Shown piece after piece: positions 1 through 8,788 of a stretch of 64,000 nt of DNA. The notes beneath the pieces were generated by a model that worked only from the letters and a program-made list of their open reading frames with translations, was not told the DNA's origin and did no database searches. The stretch spans positions 1 to 64,000 of the forward strand of contig NZ_FRXO01000002.1 in the NCBI RefSeq assembly GCF_900148505.1. Direction: 5' to 3'. Source of the stretch: Pseudoxanthobacter soli DSM 19599 (lineage in GTDB: Bacteria; Pseudomonadota; Alphaproteobacteria; Rhizobiales; Segnochrobactraceae). Positions within the stretch are counted from its first letter, which is position 1. Each line of letters opens with the position of its first letter. The position numbers and the translations under genes are program-made.

Positions 1-138
1 GCTCGTCAGCGGCAGGAGCTGCTTCGGATAGGCCTCCCGCGACAGCGGCCACAGCCGCGTTCCCGTGCCGCCCGACAGCACCACCGGCGTCACGGCCCCG
101 GCCGCATCACCCGAAAGCCGCTTTCCCTCTCCAGACAT
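1..138 (-). CDS. manC: Mannose-1-phosphate guanylyltransferase, N-terminal fragment cut by window edge
   Basis: Only the first 46 codons are in the window; the gene continues beyond the left edge. The visible protein carries LSGGTGTRLWPLSRE followed by YPKQLLPL, the nucleotide-binding signature of enzymes that make GDP-mannose from mannose-1-phosphate and GTP in the cytoplasm. Start taken as ATG at 138; a GTG directly upstream (141) is possible. It is divergent from gmd, whose product consumes GDP-mannose, so the two ends of the GDP-fucose route lie back to back. Whether the protein also has the C-terminal isomerase-type domain of bifunctional ManC cannot be seen. Confidence 0.85.
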   Translation of the reverse strand, partial: MSGEGKRLSGDAAGAVTPVVLSGGTGTRLWPLSREAYPKQLLPLTS

Positions 139-582
139 CACAGCATTCCCTTCCACGCATCACAGGCAAGTCTCTCGCGCCACCTCATAGAGCGGCCGAA
201 CCGCACTGTACACTTCTATCGACGCCTTCCCGCCTGGCGGCCGGCATCCCTCGCATCAGGGCCTTCCCCCTCACCGCGGCCATCCCTCGCATCGGCGAGG
301 TCTCCAATGCGTGTCGGCCCCATCTGCCGCGCGCGAACGCGACTTGACGAAGCACGCCGGACAGGATGTAACCCTTGGCGACGAATACGGCGACGCCACA
401 GGCTATTACCTGCTCATACGCTCGAAGATGCTGAACACTCTTTTGACGGTCCTTTTGACGGCGATCTGAGTATGACGCTCCGACATGCCCAAGACGACTT
501 GAAATTTGATGGAGTTTAGAGCGCATCGAGCTGCGTTCGGCCGCGCGAACAATCAGAACATTGATCGGGAATTGGGACTATA
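139..582. other. Divergent manC/gmd intergenic region, no gene recognised
   Basis: 444 bases between divergent manC and gmd. A 13-base word (CATCCCTCGCATC) occurs at 244 and 281. TTTTGACGG occurs twice close together around 432-453, offering two TTGACG -35-like hexamers facing gmd, but no convincing -10 was found at the right spacing. No convincing reading frame or RNA gene was seen. Confidence 0.5.
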
Positions 583-1665
583 ATGGTAACCGACGTTAAG
601 CTGAACGGAAAAGTTGCTCTCGTTACGGGCATCACGGGTCAGGACGGCGCATATCTGGCCGACCTTCTGCTGTCGAAGGGCTACATCGTTCACGGCATCA
701 AGCGTCGATCCTCGTCCTTCAACACCGGTCGTATCGAGCACATCTACCAGGATCCGCACGAACAGAACCCGCGCTTCGTGTTGCATTACGGCGACATGAC
801 GGATTCGACCAACCTGATCCGCATCGTGCAGCAGTGCCAGCCGGACGAGATCTACAATCTCGCGGCCCAGAGCCACGTCCAGGTTTCCTTCGAGACGCCG
901 GAATACACCGCCAACGCCGACGCGGTGGGCGCCCTGCGCCTTCTCGAAGCGATCCGCATCCTCGGCCTCGAGAAGAAGAGCCGCTTCTACCAGGCCTCGA
1001 CTTCCGAGCTCTACGGCCTCGTCCAGGAAGTGCCGCAGAGCGAGAAGACCCCATTCTACCCGCGTTCGCCCTATGCCGCGGCAAAGCTCTACGCCTACTG
1101 GATCGTGGTCAACTACCGCGAGGCCTACGGCATCCACGCCTCCAACGGCATCCTGTTCAACCATGAGAGCCCGCTGCGCGGCGAGACCTTCGTCACGCGC
1201 AAGATCACCCGCGCCGCCGCGGCGATCTCGCTCGGCCGCCAGGACAAGCTCTATCTCGGCAACCTCGACGCCCGCCGCGACTGGGGCCACGCCCGCGAAT
1301 ATGTCCGCGGCATGTGGCTGATGCTGCAGCAGGACGAGGCCGACGACTACGTTCTCGCAACCGGCGAGACCACCCCGGTTCGCACCTTCGTCGAGTGGGC
1401 GTTCGCCGATGTCGGCATCACGCTGACGTGGACCGGAGAAGGCGTGAACGAGCGCGGCATCGATGCCGCCAGCGGCCGGGAACTGGTCGCCGTCGATCCG
1501 CGCTATTTCCGTCCGACCGAGGTCGATCTCCTCATCGGTGACCCGACCAAGGCCCACACCAAGCTCGGCTGGAAGCATGAGACCCCCGTGCGCGAGCTCG
1601 CCCGCGAGATGGTGCAGGAGGATCTCCGCGTCATGCAGACGGCAACGATCATGAAGGAGGCCTGA
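583..1665 (+). CDS. gmd: GDP-mannose 4,6-dehydratase
   Basis: Converts GDP-mannose to GDP-4-keto-6-deoxymannose, the committed step to GDP-fucose and related 6-deoxyhexoses (cytoplasm, NADP-dependent). The 360-residue protein is of family length. It has the Rossmann signature GITGQDG at residues 16-22, the short-chain dehydrogenase YAAAK catalytic pair (Tyr164/Lys168), and the family stretches YNLAAQSHV and STSELYG. The stop codon lies one base before the ATG of fcl, so the two are certainly one operon. The direct neighbours are the GDP-fucose synthase and two glycosyltransferases, which fits a fucose or other 6-deoxymannose-derived residue in a surface glycan. Confidence 0.96.
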   Translation: MVTDVKLNGKVALVTGITGQDGAYLADLLLSKGYIVHGIKRRSSSFNTGRIEHIYQDPHEQNPRFVLHYGDMTDSTNLIRIVQQCQPDEIYNLAAQSHVQVSFETPEYTANADAVGALRLLEAIRILGLEKKSRFYQASTSELYGLVQEVPQSEKTPFYPRSPYAAAKLYAYWIVVNYREAYGIHASNGILFNHESPLRGETFVTRKITRAAAAISLGRQDKLYLGNLDARRDWGHAREYVRGMWLMLQQDEADDYVLATGETTPVRTFVEWAFADVGITLTWTGEGVNERGIDAASGRELVAVDPRYFRPTEVDLLIGDPTKAHTKLGWKHETPVRELAREMVQEDLRVMQTATIMKEA

Positions 1666-1666
1666 G

Positions 1667-2632
1667 ATGGCGGCTTACTCACTCGCCGGCAAGCGCGTCT
1701 GGGTCGCCGGGCATCGCGGGATGGTCGGCTCCGCGCTGGTGCGTCGGCTGGCGCGTGAAGGCTGCGAGGTGCTGACGGCGAGCCGGGCGGATGCCGACCT
1801 GAAGAACCAGGCGCAGACCTCCGCCTGGGTCGAGCGCAATCGCCCGGATGCCGTGTTCCTGGCGGCCGCCAAGGTCGGCGGCATCATGGCCAACGACACC
1901 TATCCGGCCGATTTCCTCTATGACAACCTGATGATCGAGGCCAACATCATCGAGGCCTCGTTCCGCGTCGGCGTCGAGAAGCTGCTGTTCCTCGGCTCCT
2001 CCTGCATCTACCCGAAGTTCGCCCCGCAACCGATCGTCGAGGATGCCCTGCTGACCGGGCCGCTCGAGCCGACCAACGAGTGGTACGCCATCGCCAAGAT
2101 CGCCGGCATCAAGCTGGCGCAGGCCTACCGCAAGCAGCACGGCGCCGACTTCATCTCGGCGATGCCGACCAACCTCTACGGGCCGGGCGACAATTTCGAT
2201 CTGAACTCCAGCCATGTGATGCCGGCGCTGATCCGCAAGGCGCACGAGGCGAAGCTCGCCGGCGCCGCCTCGATCACCATCTGGGGCACGGGCACCCCGC
2301 GCCGCGAGTTCCTGCACGTCGACGACTGCGCCGACGCCTGCGTGCACCTGATGAAGGTCTATTCCGACACGGTTCACGTCAATGTCGGCAGCGGCGAGGA
2401 CGTGACCATCCGCGAACTGGCGGAGCTTGTCTGCAAGGTGGTCGGCTTCTCCGGCGACATCGTCTGCGACACCAGCAAGCCGGACGGCACGCCGCGCAAG
2501 CTGATGAGCGCGGACAAGCTGCGCGGCCTTGGATGGAAGCCCTCCATCGCGCTCGAAGCCGGCATCCGCGATGCCTACACGGCGTTCCTGAACGCCAACT
2601 ACGCCGAGCGTGTCCTCGGACCGGCACACTGA
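1667..2632 (+). CDS. fcl: GDP-L-fucose synthase (GDP-4-keto-6-deoxymannose epimerase/reductase)
   Basis: Catalyses 3,5-epimerisation and NADPH reduction of the Gmd product to GDP-L-fucose. The 321-residue protein matches family length and shows GHRGMVG (residues 15-21) for nucleotide binding, GSSCIYPK, and the catalytic YAIAK (Tyr140/Lys144). The conserved [12 protein letters not shown] and REFLHVDD segments are also present. It starts one base after gmd ends. A 90-base gap with a small GC hairpin (GCCGTCC/GGACGGC, 2647-2674) separates it from the next glycosyltransferase. The product is probably used by one of the transferases of this locus; which one is not evident. Confidence 0.95.
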   Translation: MAAYSLAGKRVWVAGHRGMVGSALVRRLAREGCEVLTASRADADLKNQAQTSAWVERNRPDAVFLAAAKVGGIMANDTYPADFLYDNLMIEANIIEASFRVGVEKLLFLGSSCIYPKFAPQPIVEDALLTGPLEPTNEWYAIAKIAGIKLAQAYRKQHGADFISAMPTNLYGPGDNFDLNSSHVMPALIRKAHEAKLAGAASITIWGTGTPRREFLHVDDCADACVHLMKVYSDTVHVNVGSGEDVTIRELAELVCKVVGFSGDIVCDTSKPDGTPRKLMSADKLRGLGWKPSIALEAGIRDAYTAFLNANYAERVLGPAH

Positions 2633-2722
2633 ACGCCTGAACGCACGCCGTCCGCCCGCCAGCGGCAGGACGGCGCGCGTCTCCCCCATTGATCGGAAGA
2701 AGGCCGGGAAACTGGAGAAGCT

Positions 2723-4597
2723 ATGATTCAGTCATACCGTCATCGCTTGAGCAGGATGCTGCGCATGTCGGCACCTTCCGAGCCGGGGACGCGCCTGCTG
2801 CTGAACTCTCCAGCCGTTCCGGACGCCGACATCATCTTCGTGGTCGATTTCGTCTATGGCCGGGTGCTGAAGCGGAAGCCGGACGCACACGGGCTGCTCT
2901 ATCACTATCAGGCGCTGCGCGGCGGGCTCGACGTCATCCATTTCATCAACGGGATGATCGAAAGCGACGAGGCCCGGGAGAAATCCTGCCGTGGCCTCAG
3001 CTTCGACGACGCGTCGTCGATCGTTGCCTTCGTCTACGAACGGCATGCAGGCCGGAAGGGCAGTGAGCGCGATATCGCGCCCTATGTGGCCGCGCTCAGG
3101 ACGGACGCGTCCGCCGATGCGTCGGCTGGCGGCGCCGAAGCGGACGAGCCCGTGGCCTCGTCCGGTCTTTCCGAGCAGGACGTCGCCTTCCTCATCAATT
3201 TCGCCTACGAGAAGTGCCTGCACCGACCGGCCGATCCCGGCGGTCTCGCCAACTATTCGTCCGCCTTCCGGGCGGGCATCCCCATCCGCCAGATTTTTCA
3301 GGAGATCGACGGCAGCACCGAGGCCGCCCTGCGCCGCGCCGAGGATGCGCGGCTCGACGACCTGTCCGACGGCGAGTTCGTGCTTGCGATCTCCGACGCG
3401 CTCCTCAACGGCGGCGGTATCGTGCCGCGTGACCTGGAGGGGTTGAAGACGTTTCTTTCCGAGGATTCGGAACGCCGCAAGGAACTGGTGCAGCGCCTCG
3501 TCGCCCAGCACGTCGAGCGGCAGCAGGAGGACAGCAGCATCGAGATCGACCCCGATCGTTGCTGGATCATGGGCACGGACCGCTATCTGACGCGCGACGA
3601 CTGGAACGAGCGCGTCAAGGAACTCGGGCTCGACGGTCCGCGCCAGTCAGGCTCCGGCCTGCCGCCTGTCTCGGAGCGTTCGTTCGAGCACACCGGCGAA
3701 TATGTCGTCTCGGCCATCGCCTCGCTCTATCGCGGCGGGAAATACCTCGAAGCGTTCCTGGACAACATCACGTCCCAGACCATCTTCGACCGCAGCGAGC
3801 TCATCATCATCGATGCCGATTCTCCTGAGGGAGAGCATGAGCTGATCTCGGAGTACCAGAAGGTCTATCCGAACATCGTCTACAAGCGCATGAACTACCG
3901 GATCGGCATCTACGACGCCTGGAATGTCGGCGTCGAGCTGTCGCGCGGGCGCTACCTGACGAACACCAACCTCGACGACCTCAGGCGGAACGACTCGTTC
4001 GAGCTGCAGGCGCGCGCCCTTGACGAGTTCGCCTACGCGGACATCGCCTACCAGGACTTCCTGTACAGCTTCGACCACGCCTTCTCTTTCGAGGACGTCG
4101 AGCGCTGCGGTTTCCGAAGCGACCTGCCGATCATCACGACCAACAACCTGATCGCCTACAATTCGCCCCACAACGCCCCGGTCTGGCGCCGAACCCTCCA
4201 TGACGAGCTCGGATTGTTCGACACCACGCTGAAGTCGGCGGGCGACGCGGAGTTCTGGCTGCGCTGCCGGGTGGCCGGCAAGGAATTCCACAAGATCAAC
4301 ACGCCGCATGTGGTCTATTTCCAGAATCCGGAAGGCCTTTCGACGAGAGCCGATTCCCGTGGGATGATCGAATCCCGCCGCAACATGCAGAAATATTGCC
4401 GAAAGCTGACGTCGCCCTACCTCACGATGTCGCGGACGAAGTTCGCGGAGGAAGTCGGCGTTTCGCCGGACGGCCTCGTCGGCGTTCCGCATTATTCGAT
4501 CGCTCACGACGCCCTGCGTCTTCTGGGCAAGAAGCGCATGGCCGCCCTTCATGAAATGCCGGCAGCTTCTGGCGTCGGGCGCGTCGGGGAATTCTGA
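2723..4597 (+). CDS. GT2 glycosyltransferase with DUF4214-like N-terminal repeats
   Basis: A 624-residue protein in two halves. Residues about 35-260 contain repeats of the type 'VDFVYGRVLKRKPDAHGLLYH' and 'INFAYEKCLHRPADPGGLANY', which resemble the DUF4214 repeats of some exported or adhesin-like proteins. From about residue 327 there is a GT-A/GT2 domain: EYVVSAIASLYRGG, LIIIDADSPEGE, an NTNLDDLR acidic motif, and GDAEFWLR as acceptor-side motif. It probably transfers a sugar from a nucleotide donor in the cytoplasm. It sits between fcl and a GT4 gene, with only two bases to the latter. The role of the N-terminal repeats is unknown to me. Substrate is not predictable. Confidence 0.85.
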   Translation: MIQSYRHRLSRMLRMSAPSEPGTRLLLNSPAVPDADIIFVVDFVYGRVLKRKPDAHGLLYHYQALRGGLDVIHFINGMIESDEAREKSCRGLSFDDASSIVAFVYERHAGRKGSERDIAPYVAALRTDASADASAGGAEADEPVASSGLSEQDVAFLINFAYEKCLHRPADPGGLANYSSAFRAGIPIRQIFQEIDGSTEAALRRAEDARLDDLSDGEFVLAISDALLNGGGIVPRDLEGLKTFLSEDSERRKELVQRLVAQHVERQQEDSSIEIDPDRCWIMGTDRYLTRDDWNERVKELGLDGPRQSGSGLPPVSERSFEHTGEYVVSAIASLYRGGKYLEAFLDNITSQTIFDRSELIIIDADSPEGEHELISEYQKVYPNIVYKRMNYRIGIYDAWNVGVELSRGRYLTNTNLDDLRRNDSFELQARALDEFAYADIAYQDFLYSFDHAFSFEDVERCGFRSDLPIITTNNLIAYNSPHNAPVWRRTLHDELGLFDTTLKSAGDAEFWLRCRVAGKEFHKINTPHVVYFQNPEGLSTRADSRGMIESRRNMQKYCRKLTSPYLTMSRTKFAEEVGVSPDGLVGVPHYSIAHDALRLLGKKRMAALHEMPAASGVGRVGEF

Positions 4598-4599
4598 CC

Positions 4600-5754
4600 A
4601 TGAAAATCGTCGTCGACGGCGTCTTCTTTCAGCTTGCCTCCACCGGCATCTACCGGGTGTGGGCCTCCATCCTTCCGCTGATGGCGCGCTTGCCGGACAC
4701 CGAGATCGTTCTGCTCGACCGCGGCAAGAGCCCGCCCCTGCCGGGCATCCGCAAGATCGAGTTTCCACGGTACACCTGGAACAGCAGCGCCGCGGACTCC
4801 CGCCTCCTCGAGATGTTCTGCGAGGACGCCGGAGCGGACGTGTTCGTCTCCACCTACTACACCACGCCGCTGACTGTCCCGTCGGCGCTCATCATCCATG
4901 ACATGATCCCGGAAGTCTTCAAGTTCGACTTCAGCGGTCGCGGCTGGATGGAGAAGGAAATCGCGATCGCCTACGCGAGCCGGTTCATCTGCGTGTCGGA
5001 GAATACGCGCAGCGATCTTCTCAAGTTCTATCCCGACATTCCCGAGGAGCGGGTCGCAATCGCCCATTGCGGCCTCGACAAGGCGAATTTCCGCGTGCGG
5101 GACGCCGCCGAGATCGCGGCCTTCCGGGCGCGATACGGCCTCGACAGGCCGTATTTCATCCACGTCGGCTCGCGTGAACAGACCCATGGCTACAAGAATG
5201 CCGTGCTGATGTTCAAGGCGATGCAGAACCTGCCCGGCGTCGATGCCGATATCCTGTGCGTCGGCGGAGAGCCCAAGGTGCCCGCAGAATGGTGCGAGGA
5301 CCTGCAGCCGGGAACGCGGGTGCATCACGTGCACCTGACCGACGACGAGCTTTGCCTCGCCTATGCCGGCGCCGAGGCGCTGGTGTTTCCTTCGCTCTAT
5401 GAAGGGTTCGGAATGCCGCTGACCGAGGCGATGTCCTCGGGATGCCCGGTGATCACCACCGAGCTGGGCTCGCTCGGCGAGGTCGCCGGCGACGCCGCCC
5501 TGCTGATCTCGGGCAAGGACGTCCGGGAGCTGCGCGAGGCGATGCGGAACGTCCGCGATCCCGCGACCCGGGAGCGGTTGATCGCCGCCGGCTTCAGGCG
5601 CGTCGCCTCGTTCGATTGGGATGTGCTCGCTCGCGCCGTCCACACGCAGCTGCAGAATGCGCTGGAAGACGGCAAGACCGCGGAGTCCCAGGCCTTCCAC
5701 GCCGAGTGGCGCCGCGTGCGCCTGATCCAGGAAGCGGTCGACCCGCTGCTGTAG
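4600..5754 (+). CDS. GT4-type (GT-B fold) glycosyltransferase
   Basis: A 384-residue retaining-type glycosyltransferase. The N-terminal half has MKIVVDGVFFQLASTGIYRVW and a LIIHDMIPEVF segment seen in mannosyl/rhamnosyl transferases. The C-terminal half has YFIHVGSREQTHGYKN, LVFPSLYEGFGMPLTEAM (the E-x7-E donor-binding motif, Glu268/Glu276) and a final helical tail. It starts two bases after the upstream GT2 gene and ends the plus-strand operon; the next gene is convergent after 90 bases. It probably adds a GDP- or UDP-linked sugar to the same glycan; the donor cannot be fixed from sequence. Confidence 0.9.
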   Translation: MKIVVDGVFFQLASTGIYRVWASILPLMARLPDTEIVLLDRGKSPPLPGIRKIEFPRYTWNSSAADSRLLEMFCEDAGADVFVSTYYTTPLTVPSALIIHDMIPEVFKFDFSGRGWMEKEIAIAYASRFICVSENTRSDLLKFYPDIPEERVAIAHCGLDKANFRVRDAAEIAAFRARYGLDRPYFIHVGSREQTHGYKNAVLMFKAMQNLPGVDADILCVGGEPKVPAEWCEDLQPGTRVHHVHLTDDELCLAYAGAEALVFPSLYEGFGMPLTEAMSSGCPVITTELGSLGEVAGDAALLISGKDVRELREAMRNVRDPATRERLIAAGFRRVASFDWDVLARAVHTQLQNALEDGKTAESQAFHAEWRRVRLIQEAVDPLL

Positions 5755-5844
5755 GGCAGCGGGACGTGTTTGGTTTGGTCTGGTCGCCAGTCGATCGGAC
5801 CGGCGTCAAGCACCATCGCCGGCGGCCCCGCCGCCCGCGTCGTT

Positions 5845-7458
5845 TCACGATGCAGGTGGGGTCTGCGGGAACGACGCCCTGCGGATGAACAGCCACACCG
5901 CGCGGCCCTGCGGATCGACGAAGGCACGCTTTGTCTCGAATGCGGGATCGTTCCGCAGCGTATCGATGATGCGGCCCTGAAAGCCGACACTCGGGAAGCT
6001 GAAATTGCCCGGCTGGCCGATGGTGCCCTCATCCGCCGCCACGACGATGTCGGACTGCTTGATGGCATCGAGATACTGCGCCCAGTCCGTCCAGGTGTAC
6101 CCCGTCAGATAACGCCCGAACTGGCGCTGCTGACGCGCCCAGAAATCGATCGTCGCGTCGTATGCAGGTCCGGGGACCGAGAAGAACAGCGTCACCGGCG
6201 GCTGCCCGGGCGCCCTGCTCTGCATCTTCTCGATGATCGTCGGGAAAATCGCCTCGTTGGCCTTGTTGACGACGACCATCGTCGGATTGTCGCGTCCGAG
6301 ATTGCCGGTCTTCGGCGTCCAGGCGACGACGAAGATCGCCGCACCGATGGCGAGGACGATCTTGGGCGACAGCTTCAGCGACGATGCGATCAGCCCCAGC
6401 GCGTAGACGGAAGCGGCGATGACCGGACCATAGAAGATGCTGCCGAGATGGAACGTCTTCATCACGCTGGCCGTCGGGAGCGCGTACGCGACGAACACCG
6501 TCAGAAGCAACAGGCAGAACCGTACGAGGAGAGCGTAGTGTCTGCCGGCCGCGAGGACGACGAGGCAGGCCGCCCAGATCGGCAGGCACGCATACCAGAA
6601 CCAGCCGAGCAGGATCGTTCCGTTGAAATGGTTCAGGTAGAACGAGATGTGCCCCCAGAGCGACGCGCGGGTCGTCCACACGTCCTTGTCGGTGACCAGC
6701 GCGGCGTAGACGTACTCCCAGACGTGTTCCCAGCTGAAGCACAGATAGAGGATGATCGGTGCCAGTGCCGTCGCGATCAGCGACGCGGACCGGCGCAGGA
6801 CCGGTGCGAACCCGGTGCGGCGGTCGAGCAGGAAGCACGCCGCTGCCTGCAGCACGATCCCCGAGCCGATCACGACGATGGCGACCGGCATGCCGGACGG
6901 CTTGGTGAGGATGGCGAGGCCGATCAGCAATCCGAGGCGGATCGCGGCCGGATATCGCATGCCGGTGAGGTCCGCCGACGCGGTCAGGACCACGCTGAAC
7001 CCGACGAGCAGGCCCCATCCGATGTCCGGGCGGAATTCCGAGATCAGGAAGCCGAACATCGGGGCGGCGAACATCGCCACGATGATGCCGACGCGGCTCC
7101 AGTCCGGCAGACTGTCCAGCGTGCGCCAGGCGAGCAGTGCCATCACGACGAGCCAGACGCCGTTGAAGGCGTAGGGCGCCGCATATTGCTCTGCGCCGAA
7201 CAGGAAGCCCAACGTGCCGATGACCGCCAGCACCGGGGAATGGGCCGGCATAAAGGTGAAGCTCTTCAGGAAGCCCAGGATGCCGCCAGCATCGAAATAG
7301 GTCAGGCGCGATATGGCATCGTTGAGATAGGACACATCGTCATAGATCGGAACGAGCGTCAGCCTTCCGGCCCTAATGATGTAGGAGAACGAGACCGCGA
7401 AGAACAGCGCGCAGAATGCCGCCAGGAAAAGCCGCGCCGCTCTCGATTGCCCCTGCAC
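5845..7458 (-). CDS. Polytopic GT-C membrane glycosyltransferase (Gtr-type transferase candidate)
   Basis: About 537 residues with many hydrophobic segments (for example residues 10-30, 55-75, 90-110, 260-330), i.e. an integral membrane protein. The first extracytoplasmic loop carries an acidic pair, DDVSYLND (Asp40/Asp41), as expected for GT-C enzymes that take lipid-phosphate sugars on the outer face of the inner membrane. The C-terminal ~130 residues are soluble. GTG at 7458 is chosen because AGGGAG lies seven bases upstream; a TTG at 7464 is too close to that site. It follows gtrA after a 168-base palindrome-containing gap and probably transfers the sugar flipped by GtrA. No specific family name is certain. 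Confidence 0.8.
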   Translation of the reverse strand: MQGQSRAARLFLAAFCALFFAVSFSYIIRAGRLTLVPIYDDVSYLNDAISRLTYFDAGGILGFLKSFTFMPAHSPVLAVIGTLGFLFGAEQYAAPYAFNGVWLVVMALLAWRTLDSLPDWSRVGIIVAMFAAPMFGFLISEFRPDIGWGLLVGFSVVLTASADLTGMRYPAAIRLGLLIGLAILTKPSGMPVAIVVIGSGIVLQAAACFLLDRRTGFAPVLRRSASLIATALAPIILYLCFSWEHVWEYVYAALVTDKDVWTTRASLWGHISFYLNHFNGTILLGWFWYACLPIWAACLVVLAAGRHYALLVRFCLLLLTVFVAYALPTASVMKTFHLGSIFYGPVIAASVYALGLIASSLKLSPKIVLAIGAAIFVVAWTPKTGNLGRDNPTMVVVNKANEAIFPTIIEKMQSRAPGQPPVTLFFSVPGPAYDATIDFWARQQRQFGRYLTGYTWTDWAQYLDAIKQSDIVVAADEGTIGQPGNFSFPSVGFQGRIIDTLRNDPAFETKRAFVDPQGRAVWLFIRRASFPQTPPAS

Positions 7459-7508
7459 GATCAATCTCCCTTACTGAATCAACCCGCGCGACATGCGCTC
7501 ACGACGGA

Positions 7509-7631
7509 CTGGAGCGCTTTCCGATCTGATGGACTCATCAGATCGACAAGAAATCGCTCCAGATTCAAAACCTAGAGCATATCCTTGCCGTTCAGATCGG
7601 TTCGATCTGAACGGCAAGGATATGCTCTAGG
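7509..7631. repeat. Composite palindromic intergenic element, copy A (two adjacent hairpins)
   Basis: Two adjacent inverted repeats between the GT-C gene and gtrA. The larger has perfect 29-base arms, 7571-7599 and 7603-7631, around a 3-base loop, and overlaps the gtrA stop codon. The smaller pairs CTGGAGCG (7509-7516) with CGCTCCAG (7555-7562), with an inner stem CGATCTGATG (7522-7531) and CATCAGATCG (7536-7545). A 21-base stretch at 7548-7568 is repeated exactly, in inverse orientation, in the element near 51 kb. The large hairpin could also attenuate transcription between gtrA and the GT-C gene. It lacks a U-tract, so it is not a classical terminator. Confidence 0.9.
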
Positions 7632-8055
7632 ATCGCTTTCCGAAGACGCCGCGAGACATCAGGATGTAGCTGGCGGCGGGTATGGCGACGATGACCGCAG
7701 CCACGCCCAGGACATGGCTGAGGTGCAGAATATCGACCAGGATCGTCATGATGAGCGCGGACGCGATCAGGCACGAGATCTGGACGGCGAAGAACCGGGG
7801 CAGTTCGTAGGACAGGTCGCCTGTCGCGCGAAAGGTCCAGTATTTCTGCCCGGCGAAGGAAACTGGTATCGCGATGAGATAGGCGACAATGCTCGAAACA
7901 AGGCCGCTGAGCCCGAGCATGTCCACGCCGACGAAGGCGCATACCGCATAAACGGCCGAGGCGGCTCCTCCGGTCATGGCAAAGCGCACGAGGCGCCCGA
8001 GCAGGGCGCGGTCGACACCGGCGATGCGTCGCGACCCGACCGTTCCGCGCGTCAT
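7627..8055 (-). CDS. gtrA: GtrA family membrane protein (lipid-linked sugar flippase candidate)
   Basis: 142 residues with four predicted membrane segments (about 23-45, 47-68, 86-108, 112-132) and the GtrA-family pattern FAMTGGAASAVYAVC followed by FAGQKYWTFR. GtrA proteins are thought to move undecaprenyl-phosphate-linked sugars to the periplasm. The ATG overlaps the stop of the upstream methyltransferase by four bases (ATGA). Together with the GtrB/ArnC-like GT2 and the GT-C protein it completes a three-part Gtr-like system. The last codons lie inside a large perfect palindrome. Confidence 0.9.
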   Translation of the reverse strand: MTRGTVGSRRIAGVDRALLGRLVRFAMTGGAASAVYAVCAFVGVDMLGLSGLVSSIVAYLIAIPVSFAGQKYWTFRATGDLSYELPRFFAVQISCLIASALIMTILVDILHLSHVLGVAAVIVAIPAASYILMSRGVFGKRS

Positions 8056-8783
8056 CGGGTCGGCTGTCCGCCGCCGGGCCGCTTCCCGGTCACATAGTAC
8101 TGCGCGCCGAATGGAAGGCGGGAAAACAGCCGGTCGACCGCGCGCAGCGGCGCGTTAGCCGCCGGGATCGACAGGATGAACCGCGGCGTGACCTCCTCGA
8201 AGCCTGCCTTGTCGAGAAGCCCGACGACCTCGCCCTTGCGCAGGAGCACCGCGTCCTTGTCGAACGGACACCGGTTGACGACCCGCATGGTGAGCGGGTT
8301 CAGGGGATTGTGCTCGAACACCGCGAACAGTCCGCCCGGGCGAAGCACCCGGAGCGCCTCCCGCGTGAAGTTGGCCCAGGCGGCGGGAGGCACATGGTGC
8401 ATCACGCAGATGGTGAAGGCCGCGTCGAAGCTCGCGTCGGGATAGGGCAGCCGCGTGCCATCGTAGCTCTCATAGCGCACGCCGGGGTTCTCGATGCGGG
8501 CCTGCTCGACGCATTCCGCGGCCACGTCGACACCGGTAAGCGTCCCAACCTTCGGCTGCAGCAGCTTGTGATAGTTGCCGACGCCGCAGCCGATATCGAT
8601 CACGTCGAGGCCCGCGACGTCTCCGAACGCCGCAGCCAGCAGGTCGCGGAGATAGTCCGCCTTCACCCGGGTGAAGAAATCGACGTCGAGACCCGAGAAG
8701 CCGAGCGATGCGTTCACCGCATCGCGATAGCTCGTCTTGTAGGTGTCGAATTCCTGCGCCACCGAGCGCTGCTTGGGGTCCAT
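8052..8783 (-). CDS. Class I SAM-dependent methyltransferase
   Basis: A 243-residue methyltransferase. Residues 61-72 give motif I, VIDIGCGVGNYHK, followed by LTGVDVAAECVEQA (motif II) and LRVLRPGGLFAVFEHNP, typical of the Methyltransf_11/UbiE-like fold. The start is ATG at 8783, five bases after the rfbF stop; the frame is open further upstream but would overlap rfbF. Its 3' end overlaps gtrA. In this operon it probably O-, N- or C-methylates the deoxysugar or the growing glycan. The acceptor is not predictable from sequence. Confidence 0.87.
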   Translation of the reverse strand: MDPKQRSVAQEFDTYKTSYRDAVNASLGFSGLDVDFFTRVKADYLRDLLAAAFGDVAGLDVIDIGCGVGNYHKLLQPKVGTLTGVDVAAECVEQARIENPGVRYESYDGTRLPYPDASFDAAFTICVMHHVPPAAWANFTREALRVLRPGGLFAVFEHNPLNPLTMRVVNRCPFDKDAVLLRKGEVVGLLDKAGFEEVTPRFILSIPAANAPLRAVDRLFSRLPFGAQYYVTGKRPGGGQPTR

Positions 8784-8788
8784 CCCGT

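Noticed and set aside
5770-7575. Plus-strand open frame of about 600 codons opposite the GT-C gene
   Set aside because: Rich in Arg, Asp and Glu without any motif, antisense to a clear membrane protein; a typical shadow frame in GC-rich DNA.
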